NCBI GenBank assembly: GCA_002483345.1
Contig: DLHS01000002.1
Location: forward strand, 1-58,984
Source of the DNA: Bacteroidetes bacterium UBA7662
GTDB taxonomy: Bacteria > Bacteroidota > Bacteroidia > UBA7662
Length of the DNA: 58,984 nt
Direction: 5' to 3'
Of this stretch, positions 6,088-15,064 are shown piece after piece. The stretch's first letter is position 1. Every line of letters starts with the position of its first letter. Both the position numbers and the translations under genes were made by a program. A model generated the notes under the pieces. That model saw only the letters and a program-made list of their open reading frames with translations, did no database searches and was not told the DNA's origin.

Positions 6088-8709
6088 ATGAATAAACCTA
6101 TGAAGCTATTTTACACACTGTTTTTAAGCCTGGTGGTTGCTTTTTCTGCACAGGCACAACAGGATATGATTCGCTGTTACACCGTTGAAAATGAAGCAGC
6201 CATGCGGGAAGCCGGACTGACGGTTGAAACAGATTTACAGTTTGAGGTCTGGATGGCCCGGAAACTGGCAGAAAGACGCCAGCAACGAAGTCCGGAAACC
6301 GTTAATTATACTATACCGGTGGTTTTTCATGTGCTTTACCGCAGCGCAACCGAAAACATCAGCCTGGAACAGATTATGTCTCAGATGGAAGTCTTAAATG
6401 AGGATTTCGGACGCTACAACCCTGATACCAATAATACACCTGTAGGGTTCAGGCCCGTAGCTGCCAATACCGGCATTCAGTTTTGCCTGGCTCGGCAAGA
6501 TCCGGCAGGAAATCCTACCAATGGGGTGGTGCGTTATTCGTATGCTTCAGGAACCAGCTTCAGTACAAATTTTATAAACAATACGGTTAAACCGGCTACC
6601 CAGTGGAATCCCGACCATTACCTCAACATATGGGTCGCGCCGATGTCAGGGGGTATTCTGGGGTATGCTCAGTTCCCGACCGGATCAGGACTGCCGGGCT
6701 TGGGTGGCAGTGGCAGTGGCAATACAGATGGTGTTGTTTTATTGCACACTTCGGTAGGCCGGCCACCGGCCAATCCTTTCAGTGGTATTTACAATGGAGG
6801 CAGGACGGCAACCCATGAGGTGGGGCATTATCTGGGGTTGCGCCATATCTGGGGAGATGGAGGCTGTGGGGTAGATGATTATTGCGCCGATACACCAGAA
6901 AGTGATGCCGCCAATTTTAATTGCCCTACAACCCATGTTTCCTGCAGTACGGTAGATATGGTTCAGAACTACATGGATTATACCCAGGATAACTGCATGA
7001 ATATCTTCACCCTGAATCAAACGGAACGCATGTGGGTGGTGATGGATAACAGTCCCCGCCGGATGTCATTAATAGCGTCGCCGGGATGTCAGCAGGCTGT
7101 ACAACGTCCTGTGGCTGGTTTTATCTACTCGGCCGATACGGTTTGCGTTGGTGGCAGTATGTCTTTTTCTGATACCAGCACCAACCTGCCGCTTAGCTGG
7201 AAATGGTATTTTCCGGGAGCAACCCCGGATTCTTCCGGCAGCCAGTCGCCATCTGGCATCGTTTACGGTGCGCCAGGTGACTACAGCGTAACCCTGATTG
7301 TTACGAATAATGCCGGATCCGACACACTGGTACGCACAAATCTGGTAAGGGTAGTCACGGGAATTCAGGCACAACTCAACCAGCTTCCGGCCGTTTGTCT
7401 GAACGACAGCATCTTTGAGCTCACCCAGGGCTTACCCCGGGGCGGTATTTACAGCGGACCGGGCATTTCGGCTGCCCGCTTCTTTAACCCCGCTACCGCC
7501 GGGGCAGGTCAGCACATCATTCAATACCAGGCTGCCGGTTGTGGCCTTTCAGATACCGCAGTCATCACAGTTTTGGGTGTCCCATCAGTACAGTTTCAGG
7601 TAACAGACACGGTTTGTCTGGCAGCAGCCGGTATCACCCTGACGGCTCTCCCGGCAGGAGGAACATTCAGCGGGACAGGCGTAAGCAACGGACAGTTTAA
7701 TCCAACTGCAGCAGGAGTGGGATTGGTTGAAGTATACTACACCTACCAGCAGGCAGGCTGTGCAGTTACAGATACAGAGCGGGTCAGGGTCCTGGCTCCG
7801 CCTGTCATCGGTTTCAGCGGGCAGGAGAATCACTGTATCTCAGCCGGAACCATTACACTTGGCGCCACGCCCGCAGGGGGTGTTTTCAGTGGCCCGGGTG
7901 TTACCGCCAACGGTCAGATGGATCTGACTACAGCCGGGGTTGGACTGCATACGGTGACCTATACCTACACTGACGGCTTCGGTTGCAGCAACAGCGGAAC
8001 CCGTACCGTGATTGTCACAGCCAGGCCAACCATTTCTTTCAATCCGATAGGATCCGTTTGTGTGACTGCAAACAACATTGTTCTGAATCTGGCGTCACCG
8101 GCAGGGGGTAGTTACAGCGGTAACGGGGTACAGTTCGGAATCTTCAATCCCGCCCATGCCGGCGTTGGTTCGCACCGTATATATTATACCACCGGTGTAA
8201 GCGGCTGTACATCCACCGACTCTATCACCCTGGTCGTAACGGCCGCCCCAATGGCTGAAATAGAGACAGTCGGAGATAGTCTGCAATCCCGGTTTGTGGC
8301 CGGGGGTTATCAATGGTATAAAGATGGAACGGTTATCAGCGGTGCTGTTAACCGCACCTTTACCCCCTTGGAAAATGGTCTCTACACACTGGTTGTTGAC
8401 AGCGGCGGATGTTTCTCATTACCCTCAGGGGCAGTCAGTTTTTTCATGACTTCTACAAATATGTTGCTTATGCAACATATTTCAGTATTCCCTAATCCAT
8501 CAGAAAGCGGACGTTTTGAGTTAAGACGTGTCCCGCTCCCGGGCAAGCTAAGTTTAAGTGTCAGAGATGTAAGGGGAAGGTTATTACAGGAGCAGGTAGT
8601 AGAAGGTGCATCCACGGAGATTCATCTGGAGACCCAGCCTGCCGGTATCTATCTTTTGCAGCTCATCCATGAACAGCAGACAGTCGTTATCCGGTTGATC
8701 AGGAAATAA
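6088..8709 (+). CDS. Secreted M43-family zinc metalloprotease with PKD domain, Gly-rich repeats and T9SS sorting domain
   Basis: This is an 873-residue exported protease. A signal peptide begins at the start or at the ATG at 6100 (MKLFYTLFLSLVVAFSAQAQ). The catalytic domain has HEVGHYLGLRH at residues 243-253, the HExxHxxGxxH metzincin motif of the pappalysin/cytophagalysin group, followed by the Met-turn NYMDYTQDNCMNIFT. Next comes a PKD domain (about 345-430), then four tandem modules of about 80 residues, each carrying a core like PAGGTFSGTGV and ending in FNPxxAGxG. The last 80 residues (from VFPNPSESGRF to IYLLQLI) are a type A T9SS sorting domain, so it should be secreted or surface-attached. 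Substrate unknown. Confidence 0.88.
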   Translation: MNKPMKLFYTLFLSLVVAFSAQAQQDMIRCYTVENEAAMREAGLTVETDLQFEVWMARKLAERRQQRSPETVNYTIPVVFHVLYRSATENISLEQIMSQMEVLNEDFGRYNPDTNNTPVGFRPVAANTGIQFCLARQDPAGNPTNGVVRYSYASGTSFSTNFINNTVKPATQWNPDHYLNIWVAPMSGGILGYAQFPTGSGLPGLGGSGSGNTDGVVLLHTSVGRPPANPFSGIYNGGRTATHEVGHYLGLRHIWGDGGCGVDDYCADTPESDAANFNCPTTHVSCSTVDMVQNYMDYTQDNCMNIFTLNQTERMWVVMDNSPRRMSLIASPGCQQAVQRPVAGFIYSADTVCVGGSMSFSDTSTNLPLSWKWYFPGATPDSSGSQSPSGIVYGAPGDYSVTLIVTNNAGSDTLVRTNLVRVVTGIQAQLNQLPAVCLNDSIFELTQGLPRGGIYSGPGISAARFFNPATAGAGQHIIQYQAAGCGLSDTAVITVLGVPSVQFQVTDTVCLAAAGITLTALPAGGTFSGTGVSNGQFNPTAAGVGLVEVYYTYQQAGCAVTDTERVRVLAPPVIGFSGQENHCISAGTITLGATPAGGVFSGPGVTANGQMDLTTAGVGLHTVTYTYTDGFGCSNSGTRTVIVTARPTISFNPIGSVCVTANNIVLNLASPAGGSYSGNGVQFGIFNPAHAGVGSHRIYYTTGVSGCTSTDSITLVVTAAPMAEIETVGDSLQSRFVAGGYQWYKDGTVISGAVNRTFTPLENGLYTLVVDSGGCFSLPSGAVSFFMTSTNMLLMQHISVFPNPSESGRFELRRVPLPGKLSLSVRDVRGRLLQEQVVEGASTEIHLETQPAGIYLLQLIHEQQTVVIRLIRK

Positions 8710-8732
8710 TTTTTGCTTTAAAAATGGCGTTT

Positions 8733-8778
8733 AAGCCGCCTGTATGAGGGAATTGTCAGCAGGCGGTTTGTTTTTTTT
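8733..8778 (+). terminator. Intrinsic terminator after the metalloprotease gene
   Basis: CCGCCTG (8736-8742) pairs with CAGGCGG (8760-8766), extended by A/T and G/T pairs, and is followed by TTTG and eight T residues. It isolates the metalloprotease gene from the riboswitch promoter just downstream. Confidence 0.85.
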
Positions 8779-8787
8779 CGGCAGAGG

Positions 8788-8820
8788 TTTGTTTTATTGA
8801 AAGTTATCCCCCTACATTTG
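8788..8820 (+). promoter_or_regulatory. Bacteroidota-type promoter of the SAM riboswitch operon
   Basis: TACATTTG (8813-8820) matches the -7 consensus, and TTTG at 8788-8791 lies 21 bases upstream as the -33 element. Transcription should start near 8827, about 15 bases before the riboswitch fold. Confidence 0.75.
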
Positions 8821-8841
8821 CAATGCGTTTCTGACGCACAT

Positions 8842-8943
8842 ACTTATCAAGAAGAGCAGAGGGACAGGCCCTGTGAAGCTCTGGCAACCGGCAAATAGCA
8901 AGGTGCCAATTCCTGCTGATCCGAAAGGGTTGGGAAGATAAGG
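8842..8943 (+). promoter_or_regulatory. SAM-I (S-box) riboswitch aptamer
   Basis: The conserved S-box blocks are easy to read: P1 strand ACTTATC (8842-8848), AGAGGGACAGGCCCTGTGAA, then CTGGCAACC, then AAGGTGCCAATTCC, and finally GGGAAGATAAGG closing P1 (GATAAG at 8937-8942). This RNA binds S-adenosylmethionine and lowers expression of methionine genes. The two downstream genes (trans-sulfuration enzyme and homoserine dehydrogenase) fit that role. The expression platform follows at 8972-9000. Confidence 0.95.
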
Positions 8944-8971
8944 AGAAGACATGCACAGCTGCAGATGTGGT

Positions 8972-9000
8972 GCGCTTTCGACTTATCGGGAGCGTTTTTT
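8972..9000 (+). terminator. Riboswitch-controlled transcription attenuator
   Basis: GCGCTTTCG (8972-8980) pairs with CGGGAGCGT (8987-8995), with some G-T pairs, around the loop ACTTAT, and T residues run to 9000. The loop and closing base contain ACTTATC (8981-8987), an exact copy of the P1 5-prime strand at 8842-8848. Without SAM, GATAAG at 8937-8942 can pair here and break the terminator; with SAM, P1 uses the first copy and the terminator forms. Confidence 0.75.
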
Positions 9001-9042
9001 CATTTAACGCTTCCGGTAAAATTTTGATGAGTACGTGTGGCG

Positions 9043-9064
9043 GACGCCTAAAAAATTTAGCGTC
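9043..9064 (+). promoter_or_regulatory. Hairpin just upstream of the trans-sulfuration gene start codon
   Basis: GACG-C-CTAAA pairs with TTTAG-CGTC across a three-base loop, with one bulged C, ending two bases before the ATG at 9067. It would cover the A-rich translation initiation region. A smaller stem (AGCGTT 8991-8996 with AACGCT 9006-9011) can form between attenuator and this hairpin. Possible second layer of control; inference only. Confidence 0.4.
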
Positions 9065-9066
9065 TT

Positions 9067-10239
9067 ATGAATATCAACACACAAATCCTCCACAGCATCC
9101 CGGTTGATGCACTTACAGGGGCCATTTCGGTACCCATTTACCAAACCTCCACCTACGTACAGGAAGCTCCCGGCGTCAACAAAGGTTTCGACTATGCCAG
9201 AAGCAACAACCCCACCCGGCTGGTGCTCGAAAATCTCATCGCCAAACTCGAACACGGCCACAGCGGTTACGCCTTTGCCAGCGGCCTCGCAGCCATCGAC
9301 GCGGTGGTAAAACTGCTCAAAAGCGGCGATGAAATTCTGGCGATCGACGACCTCTACGGGGGTGCTTTTAGGCTGTTTACACACGTTTACGCCAAATTCG
9401 GGATCAAAATCAGGTATGTAGATACCGCTGATACCGCGGCGGTGGCAGCAGCCATTGGCCCCGACACCCGGCTGATCTGGCTCGAAAGCCCGTCGAACCC
9501 GACCCTCAAAATCTCCGACATTGCCGCCATCGGCAAACTGGCAAAAGCCAGAAATGTACTGTTCTGCGTCGACAACACCTTTGCCTCTCCCGTTATTCAA
9601 CAGCCGATACTGCTGGGAGCCGACCTGGTGGTGCACAGCGCTACCAAATACCTAGGTGGTCACAGCGACCTCATCGCCGGTCTGGTGGTCTGCGCTTGTC
9701 AGGAGCTGGGCGAACAAATCAAGTTTATTCAGAATGCTTCGGGCGGCATTCTGGCACCTTTCGACTGTTTTCTGGTCATCCGGGGCATTGAAACCCTGCC
9801 CTTAAGAGTACGGCAGCACAGCGAAAGCGCCCTGCTGATTGCGCGCTGGTTACAAAAACAGCCGGAAGTGCAGGAGGTTTACTACCCGGGCCTCGAAAGT
9901 CACCGCAACCACGCGGTGGCAGCTACCCAACAGCTTTATTTTGGGGGTATCATCAGTTTTACCCTCCGGGAAGATACCGAAGAAACGGCTGTCCGGCTCG
10001 TGACGTCTACCCGCCTGTTTAAACTGGCTGAAAGCCTCGGCGGAGCCAAGAGCCTTTGCTGCCACCCGGCTCAGATGACTCACAAATCTATCCCGGTCGA
10101 AAAACGCCGTGCCGCCGGGGTAGCCGACAGCCTCATCCGCCTGTCGGTTGGACTGGAAGACGCCCACGACCTCATAGCTGATCTGGCAGATGCTTTCGCG
10201 CTGGCAGCAGTTTCGGGAGATGTATTGGAGCAAGCCTGA
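9067..10239 (+). CDS. metB: Cystathionine gamma-synthase/lyase-type PLP enzyme (trans-sulfuration)
   Basis: A 390-residue cytoplasmic Cys/Met-metabolism PLP enzyme. Visible family marks are the N-terminal VPIYQTSTYV, YARSNNPTR, FASGLAAIDAVV, and the PLP-lysine motif HSATKYLGGHSD (Lys194), with CHPAQMTHKS and LIRLSVGLED near the end. Such enzymes join an activated homoserine with cysteine or sulfide, or cleave cystathionine. The SAM riboswitch upstream and homoserine dehydrogenase eleven bases downstream point to methionine synthesis, so a MetB-like or sulfhydrylase (MetZ-like) role is likeliest. The substrate cannot be fixed from sequence alone. Confidence 0.85.
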   Translation: MNINTQILHSIPVDALTGAISVPIYQTSTYVQEAPGVNKGFDYARSNNPTRLVLENLIAKLEHGHSGYAFASGLAAIDAVVKLLKSGDEILAIDDLYGGAFRLFTHVYAKFGIKIRYVDTADTAAVAAAIGPDTRLIWLESPSNPTLKISDIAAIGKLAKARNVLFCVDNTFASPVIQQPILLGADLVVHSATKYLGGHSDLIAGLVVCACQELGEQIKFIQNASGGILAPFDCFLVIRGIETLPLRVRQHSESALLIARWLQKQPEVQEVYYPGLESHRNHAVAATQQLYFGGIISFTLREDTEETAVRLVTSTRLFKLAESLGGAKSLCCHPAQMTHKSIPVEKRRAAGVADSLIRLSVGLEDAHDLIADLADAFALAAVSGDVLEQA

Positions 10240-10250
10240 AAGGAGGGTTT

Positions 10251-11486
10251 ATGCAAAGAAAAGCCATACAAATAGGCCTTTTTGGGTTTGGTTGTGTAGG
10301 TCAGGGACTTTGGGACGTGCTGCAACGCAGTCCCGGGTTCCAGGCCGGCATTGCCAGAATATGTGTGAAAGACCGAAGCAAGCAACGCAGCGTCCCGTCC
10401 GGACTCATCACTTTTGAAGCCGGTGATATCCTCTTCGACCCGGATATTTCAGTCATTGTAGAACTCATCGACGATGCAGAAGCGGCCTACCACATCGTAA
10501 CAACCGCCCTCCGCCAGGGCAAATCGGTGGTGACAGCCAACAAAAAAATGCTGGCGGAGCATCTGGCCGAATTACGGGCCTTACAGGCGGAAACGGGCGG
10601 TGCCCTCTTGTATGAAGCCGCCAGCTGCGCCAGCATACCCGTCATCCGCAACCTCGAAGAGTATTACGACAACGATTTGCTCGAATCTATCGAAGGCATT
10701 ATAAACGGCAGCACCAATTATATACTAACCGCCATGCAACGCGATGAGAGTTCATTCGAAAATGCGCTGGAAAAGGCACAGCAACTCGGTTTCGCCGAAA
10801 GTAATCCACAACTCGATATCAGCGGACAGGATGCCCGGAACAAACTGGTCCTGTTGCTGGCGCATGCCTTTGGCTTGATAGTAGTGCCCGATGAAATCCC
10901 CTATTTCGGCATCAATCGCATCGATGCGCTGACCCGGAAATTCGCCAGGGAACAGGGTTATCAGCTTAAATTGCTGGCAGAAGCCAGGCGACTGGAACAG
11001 GGTATTACGGCCTGCGTATGGCCTGCTTTTGTCAAACCCGGTCATGAGCTTTTCTCCGTACCAGATGAGTTTAACGGCCTGGTAACCCAAAGCTGCTTTG
11101 CCGACCGACAATTTTTCATGGGGAAAGGGGCAGGTGCTTATCCTACTGCCTCAGCAGTCCTCAGCGATTTATCTGCCCTGACCTACGATTACCGTTACGA
11201 ATACAAAAAACTCAACCAGCAGCACAGCTATCAGTATGCCGGCGATCCGCTTTTTTCTGTTTTTGTGAGTCATGCAGGCAAAAAGTTGCCTGATCTGGCT
11301 GATTTCGAAGCGCTTTTCAGCAGCTATCAGGGTAGCGACGGCGCCTATCTCACAGGAAACATTCGTTGGTCGGTGCTGCAAAAGGCTCCCTGGTTCCAGG
11401 AAGAAGGCTTCAGCATCGTGCGGCTACCGGAACCCTTGCAGCTTGGAAATTGCCTGGAGGAGCGGCATTTGGTGGCAGTTGCCTGA
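10251..11486 (+). CDS. hom: Homoserine dehydrogenase
   Basis: Homoserine dehydrogenase reduces aspartate semialdehyde to homoserine with NAD(P)H, feeding methionine and threonine synthesis. The 411-residue protein has an N-terminal Rossmann motif GFGCVGQG (residues 12-19), the NKKML segment, and the catalytic-domain signature GIINGSTNYIL followed by DISGQDARNKLVLL. The C-terminal part is divergent and I see no ACT domain or fused aspartate kinase. It is co-transcribed with the trans-sulfuration gene under the SAM riboswitch, which suggests it is the methionine-dedicated copy. Confidence 0.9.
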   Translation: MQRKAIQIGLFGFGCVGQGLWDVLQRSPGFQAGIARICVKDRSKQRSVPSGLITFEAGDILFDPDISVIVELIDDAEAAYHIVTTALRQGKSVVTANKKMLAEHLAELRALQAETGGALLYEAASCASIPVIRNLEEYYDNDLLESIEGIINGSTNYILTAMQRDESSFENALEKAQQLGFAESNPQLDISGQDARNKLVLLLAHAFGLIVVPDEIPYFGINRIDALTRKFAREQGYQLKLLAEARRLEQGITACVWPAFVKPGHELFSVPDEFNGLVTQSCFADRQFFMGKGAGAYPTASAVLSDLSALTYDYRYEYKKLNQQHSYQYAGDPLFSVFVSHAGKKLPDLADFEALFSSYQGSDGAYLTGNIRWSVLQKAPWFQEEGFSIVRLPEPLQLGNCLEERHLVAVA

Positions 11487-11698
11487 GGGCCGGGGCCTGG
11501 AAGATGGGAAACGGATTTTCAGGATGGTTGTGATTTTCGCGGATTTGAGACTCAGCGCTTCGGGTTAAAACGCATATTGCTTTTAGACATCGGGATACGA
11601 GAAAAGAAGAGATATGCCGTACAAATCATAAAAATCAGCCTTATCCGTGTCCCATCGCGGATGATTTTTAACGCAGAACAGGCTGAGTTAAGGAAGTT

Positions 11699-12253
11699 TC
11701 ACAGACTTCGGGAAAGCCACTCGCTTTTGAGCAGTCCAAGCCAGAGGGCATCGTGGAAACTCCCGTTAAAAAACCGCTGATCCCGGAACCTGGCTTCCTG
11801 TACAAACCCGTGGCGGGCCAGTACACGTAGGGAAGCCGGGTTGTCGGGGTGAACATCGGCATCTATTTTATGCATGCCCATATTTTCGAAGCCATATTGC
11901 AGCACAGCGGCCAATGCCTCGGTAGCATAACCTCTGCCGTGAAACCAGGGTGCAATGATATAGCCCACCTCTGCCCTGAAATGTTCGGGTTGCATACGCC
12001 AGAAACCCATCATGCCCACAAACTGTTCGTCTGCATCCGACAGTACCCATACCATCGACTTGCCTGCTTCAACATCCTCCAGCATGCTGTTGAGCAGTAC
12101 CTCAACCTCCCCAACGGATTGGGCAAGCGGTCGCTGGATGTATTGCATTACATCCGGATTACTGCGCAGTTTATAAAATACTTCAGCGTCTGAAAGACGT
12201 ACTTCCCGCAGCACAAGCCTTTTGGTGTATAGGATGGGGTGATTATCAGCCAT
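11699..12253 (-). CDS. GNAT-family N-acetyltransferase (RimJ/RimL-like)
   Basis: The 184-residue protein fits the acetyl-CoA-dependent GNAT fold of the RimJ/RimL type: an opening LVLREVRLSDAEVFYKL, then FVGMMGFWR, the acetyl-CoA loop region YIIAPWFHGRGYATEAL, and the C-terminal KIDADVHPDNPASLRVLARHGF. The substrate (ribosomal protein N-terminus, small molecule or other) is not decidable. It starts three bases after the upstream small DUF gene, so the two form a transcription unit. Confidence 0.88.
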   Translation of the reverse strand: MADNHPILYTKRLVLREVRLSDAEVFYKLRSNPDVMQYIQRPLAQSVGEVEVLLNSMLEDVEAGKSMVWVLSDADEQFVGMMGFWRMQPEHFRAEVGYIIAPWFHGRGYATEALAAVLQYGFENMGMHKIDADVHPDNPASLRVLARHGFVQEARFRDQRFFNGSFHDALWLGLLKSEWLSRSL

Positions 12254-12256
12254 GAT

Positions 12257-12553
12257 TTACTGGTGCCAGCGCAACGGCTTGCTTTGGGTACGTTTCATCA
12301 AACCTTTGGCTTCCAGATCAAGCTGTACACATTTACACCACCACATCGCCTTCGCACCGCCCGGATACAAATCAGCCGGCAGATACGGCAGTACCGCCAG
12401 TTGCATTTCCTTCTGGGTCAGACCAGGCCCCTGCAGCGGCAATGCCTGCTGCAAAGCTTCTTTCATCGCCTCATACATGGCAGCATCAACGGTTACCAGA
12501 TAACCGGGGACATTGACGTTTTCGACGGTGATTTTTGGTTTGGAGACTGCCAT
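12257..12553 (-). CDS. Small conserved protein, DUF6958-like
   Basis: A 98-residue cytoplasmic protein. It starts KPKITVENVNVPGY and contains AMYEAMKEAL, GLTQKEMQLAVLPYLPADLYPGGAKAMWW and VQLDLEAKGL. This pattern matches what I recall of DUF6958, a family without known function; the family name is from memory. The YPGGAKAMWW...VQLDLEAKG segment looks like a small winged-helix-type domain. It precedes the acetyltransferase by three bases. Confidence 0.7.
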   Translation of the reverse strand: MAVSKPKITVENVNVPGYLVTVDAAMYEAMKEALQQALPLQGPGLTQKEMQLAVLPYLPADLYPGGAKAMWWCKCVQLDLEAKGLMKRTQSKPLRWHQ

Positions 12554-12609
12554 GCGCGGAAAGAGTTGGTTCCGGACACTAAATTCACAAATTTGTCGGA
12601 ACTAAGGTA

Positions 12610-13509
12610 TTAAAGCTTGTTAAGCCGTTCCGCTTCGCTGCCTGGCAGCCCGCAGGACTCCGCGTCGATTTCGGTCTCGATGGTATAATGCTCAAAAGGA
12701 TATTTTTTCATCACAGCCTTCAGTTGGTTTTTGACCAGCAACAGCTCATTCAGGCTGTTTATAGGGTCTAATTTCACATGGGTGGTAAATACGTGGTGTT
12801 CCCCGTCGAGCGACCAGATGTGGGTGTGGTGGATGGATTTTACATGCCCGATGTTTAATATCTCTTTTTCGATGAGATCCTTGTCAACATCTGCCGGCTG
12901 CCCCTGGAGGAAGATAAAAAGTGTTTCCTTCAGTCGTTTCACCACATTCCACAAAACGTACAGGGTAATCAGCAGCGACAGGGCCGGGTCGAGATAATGG
13001 ATATCCTTGAAGTGAAGGACGATGGAGACTACCAGGACGGCTGCCCACCCCAGTACATCTTCGAGCAGATGCCAGGAAATGACCCGCTCATTCAGGGTTT
13101 TGCCGGAACTCATTTTCCAGGCTGCATAGCCGTTTACGGCCACACCTATAAGGGCAAAAAGCAGCATCCCCTGCGCATCGGAATGCTCCGGTGTTATGAT
13201 GCGACCCACGGCTTCTTTGATGACATATACCGAACCTGCAATGAGCACAAGACTGTTTATCAGCGCTCCCAGCAGGGAAAACCGTTTATAACCGAACGAA
13301 AAAGACTTGTTAGCTTCCTTTTTCGACTTTTTCTGGAGATACCAGGAAGTCCCCAGCGACAGGCTGTCGCCCAGGTCATGGATGGCATCCGAAAGAATGG
13401 CCACACTGTTGACATACAAGCCGCCGATGATTTCAAAAACGGTGAAAGCCAGATTCAGGAAAAAGGCTGTTCTGAGATTATTGCTCGCGTGGTCGTGTTG
13501 GTGTGCCAT
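12610..13509 (-). CDS. Cation diffusion facilitator (Zn-type efflux transporter)
   Basis: An inner-membrane antiporter of 299 residues that exports divalent metal in exchange for protons. It has a His-rich N-terminus (MAHQHDHAS), six predicted membrane helices (about 12-200), and a cytoplasmic ferredoxin-like domain (about 205-290). The metal site carries HxxxD in helix 2 (SDAIHDLGD, His44/Asp48) and HxxxD in helix 5 (SWHLLEDVLGW), the pattern seen in zinc/cadmium members rather than manganese or iron ones. No metal regulator lies beside it. Confidence 0.9.
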   Translation of the reverse strand: MAHQHDHASNNLRTAFFLNLAFTVFEIIGGLYVNSVAILSDAIHDLGDSLSLGTSWYLQKKSKKEANKSFSFGYKRFSLLGALINSLVLIAGSVYVIKEAVGRIITPEHSDAQGMLLFALIGVAVNGYAAWKMSSGKTLNERVISWHLLEDVLGWAAVLVVSIVLHFKDIHYLDPALSLLITLYVLWNVVKRLKETLFIFLQGQPADVDKDLIEKEILNIGHVKSIHHTHIWSLDGEHHVFTTHVKLDPINSLNELLLVKNQLKAVMKKYPFEHYTIETEIDAESCGLPGSEAERLNKL

Positions 13510-13552
13510 CTGGAAATCTGCTTTTCAGGTTCTTTTGAATTTTGAAGGCGTG

Positions 13553-15064
13553 TTAATCGGTTAAATCATAACCCAGGCTGGTCAGAAAATCATGCCGCCA
13601 TCGGGCTATCTGCTGCACCCAGGCAGGGTCGGTCCAGAAGAAGTGACCTGCTCCCTCCAATGGGTGGAACGACAGGGTATTGCCGGCTTTGACCATCTCA
13701 TCCCTGAACTTTTCGGCAGTAGGGTAGGGACAGTTCCGGTCGCGGGTACCGTGAATCAGCAGGAGCGGGGGTGTGCCTTTTTTTATCAGGTGGTTAGGCG
13801 ATATTTCTTTTACCAGCGACTTGTCGCTTAGATTTTTGCTGATCCAGGAGGTGTTTTCCACCGTGAGGTCGAAAGCGGCGGCATTGACCAGCATGGCGTT
13901 GGGTACCGGACTGAATTGCAGCCGGTCGCTGCGGTCATTCCACCGGTCGGCCAGGGCGGTGGCGAGTACCAGATGGCCTCCGGCTGAATTGCCCGCGGCC
14001 ACGATGCGCTGGGTATCTATCTGATAAATCCCGGCATGTTCCCGCAGCCAGCGGATGGCGGAGCGTACATCCATCACCGATTCAAAGGGCAGACTTCCGT
14101 GCCGGCCAACCGTCCGGTATTCCACTGCCACGCCAACCCATCCTTTCCGGGCATAGGCGGCACAGCTTGAAAACCCCCAGTCGGGTTTGCCCTCCGACCA
14201 GCTGCCACCATGGACATAAACATATACCGGGCGTGCTTTTTTCCCGTCGGAGGTGTCGGGCAGGAATAGATGCAGATCCAGGGTGAAATCGGGGAAGGTT
14301 TTGTAGCTGACGATCAGGTGGTCTTTTCTGCCGGCCGAATCCGCGGCATAAGACTGGTTGATTTTGTTCAGGTAAGCGGTATCCGTGCAAGTGGCCCGGA
14401 AATCGTTCAGGATGCCATCAAGATATTTGATGCCGTTGTCGTCAAGGTGCGCTGTAAGGTAGGTGTACTGCCAGTATTCCCGGCAGGTCCGGTTGGTGAA
14501 TATCACGGGAAGCTTCGCCCAGATAAACTCCAGCAGCTGATTACCCTGGTGCCGGGCATGGCCATGTGCTTTAGCGGAAACAGCGGCATGATACAGCCAG
14601 GCTTTTACGTATTCCGTAAAATCCGTATTGGTCAGCAGCTCCGGTTTGTTGAAATCTGCCAGATTCTGATCCAGTCTTGCCGCCAGCCCGGCTGAGGGGG
14701 TGGGGGTGGTGATTTGCAGGTAGGTGCTGTGGGCGTTTGGATAATCCAGCAGTATTTTATCGAAATAGTATTTTATCTCGGTCTGCTGCTGACTTACAAA
14801 AGCACTGTCAAGACCATCCTTGTATTTCCGGAGTAAAGCCCCGAACCGGAACCGGACGGAATCTATTTTCGAAACAAAATCTTCCTCAGGCAACTTGTGT
14901 ATATCGGCATACCCTGGATAAAACCAGCCGGAAAACGATTTTCCCAGGGCTTTCAGTTCAGCCTGATAGGCCGCCCGCTCGGGGCTGTTTTCGCTGCTCT
15001 GGCCACGGATAAGGGCCGTTTGCGCAACCAGAAGTAAAATCAGGCAGCTTATCTTTTTCATCAC
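13553..15064 (-). CDS. Secreted alpha/beta-hydrolase (carboxylesterase-like)
   Basis: A 503-residue exported esterase. It has a signal peptide (about 1-21, ending ALIRGQ), an N-terminal helical region without known family (about 25-225), and a C-terminal alpha/beta hydrolase domain. Catalytic features are the oxyanion motif VHGGSWSEG, the nucleophile elbow AAGNSAGGHL, and DRNCPY and GAGHFFW supplying the likely acid and histidine. This is the hormone-sensitive-lipase/BD-FAE type. Substrate unknown. It is followed, 43 bases further on the same strand, by the CDF gene. Confidence 0.85.
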   Translation of the reverse strand: MMKKISCLILLLVAQTALIRGQSSENSPERAAYQAELKALGKSFSGWFYPGYADIHKLPEEDFVSKIDSVRFRFGALLRKYKDGLDSAFVSQQQTEIKYYFDKILLDYPNAHSTYLQITTPTPSAGLAARLDQNLADFNKPELLTNTDFTEYVKAWLYHAAVSAKAHGHARHQGNQLLEFIWAKLPVIFTNRTCREYWQYTYLTAHLDDNGIKYLDGILNDFRATCTDTAYLNKINQSYAADSAGRKDHLIVSYKTFPDFTLDLHLFLPDTSDGKKARPVYVYVHGGSWSEGKPDWGFSSCAAYARKGWVGVAVEYRTVGRHGSLPFESVMDVRSAIRWLREHAGIYQIDTQRIVAAGNSAGGHLVLATALADRWNDRSDRLQFSPVPNAMLVNAAAFDLTVENTSWISKNLSDKSLVKEISPNHLIKKGTPPLLLIHGTRDRNCPYPTAEKFRDEMVKAGNTLSFHPLEGAGHFFWTDPAWVQQIARWRHDFLTSLGYDLTD

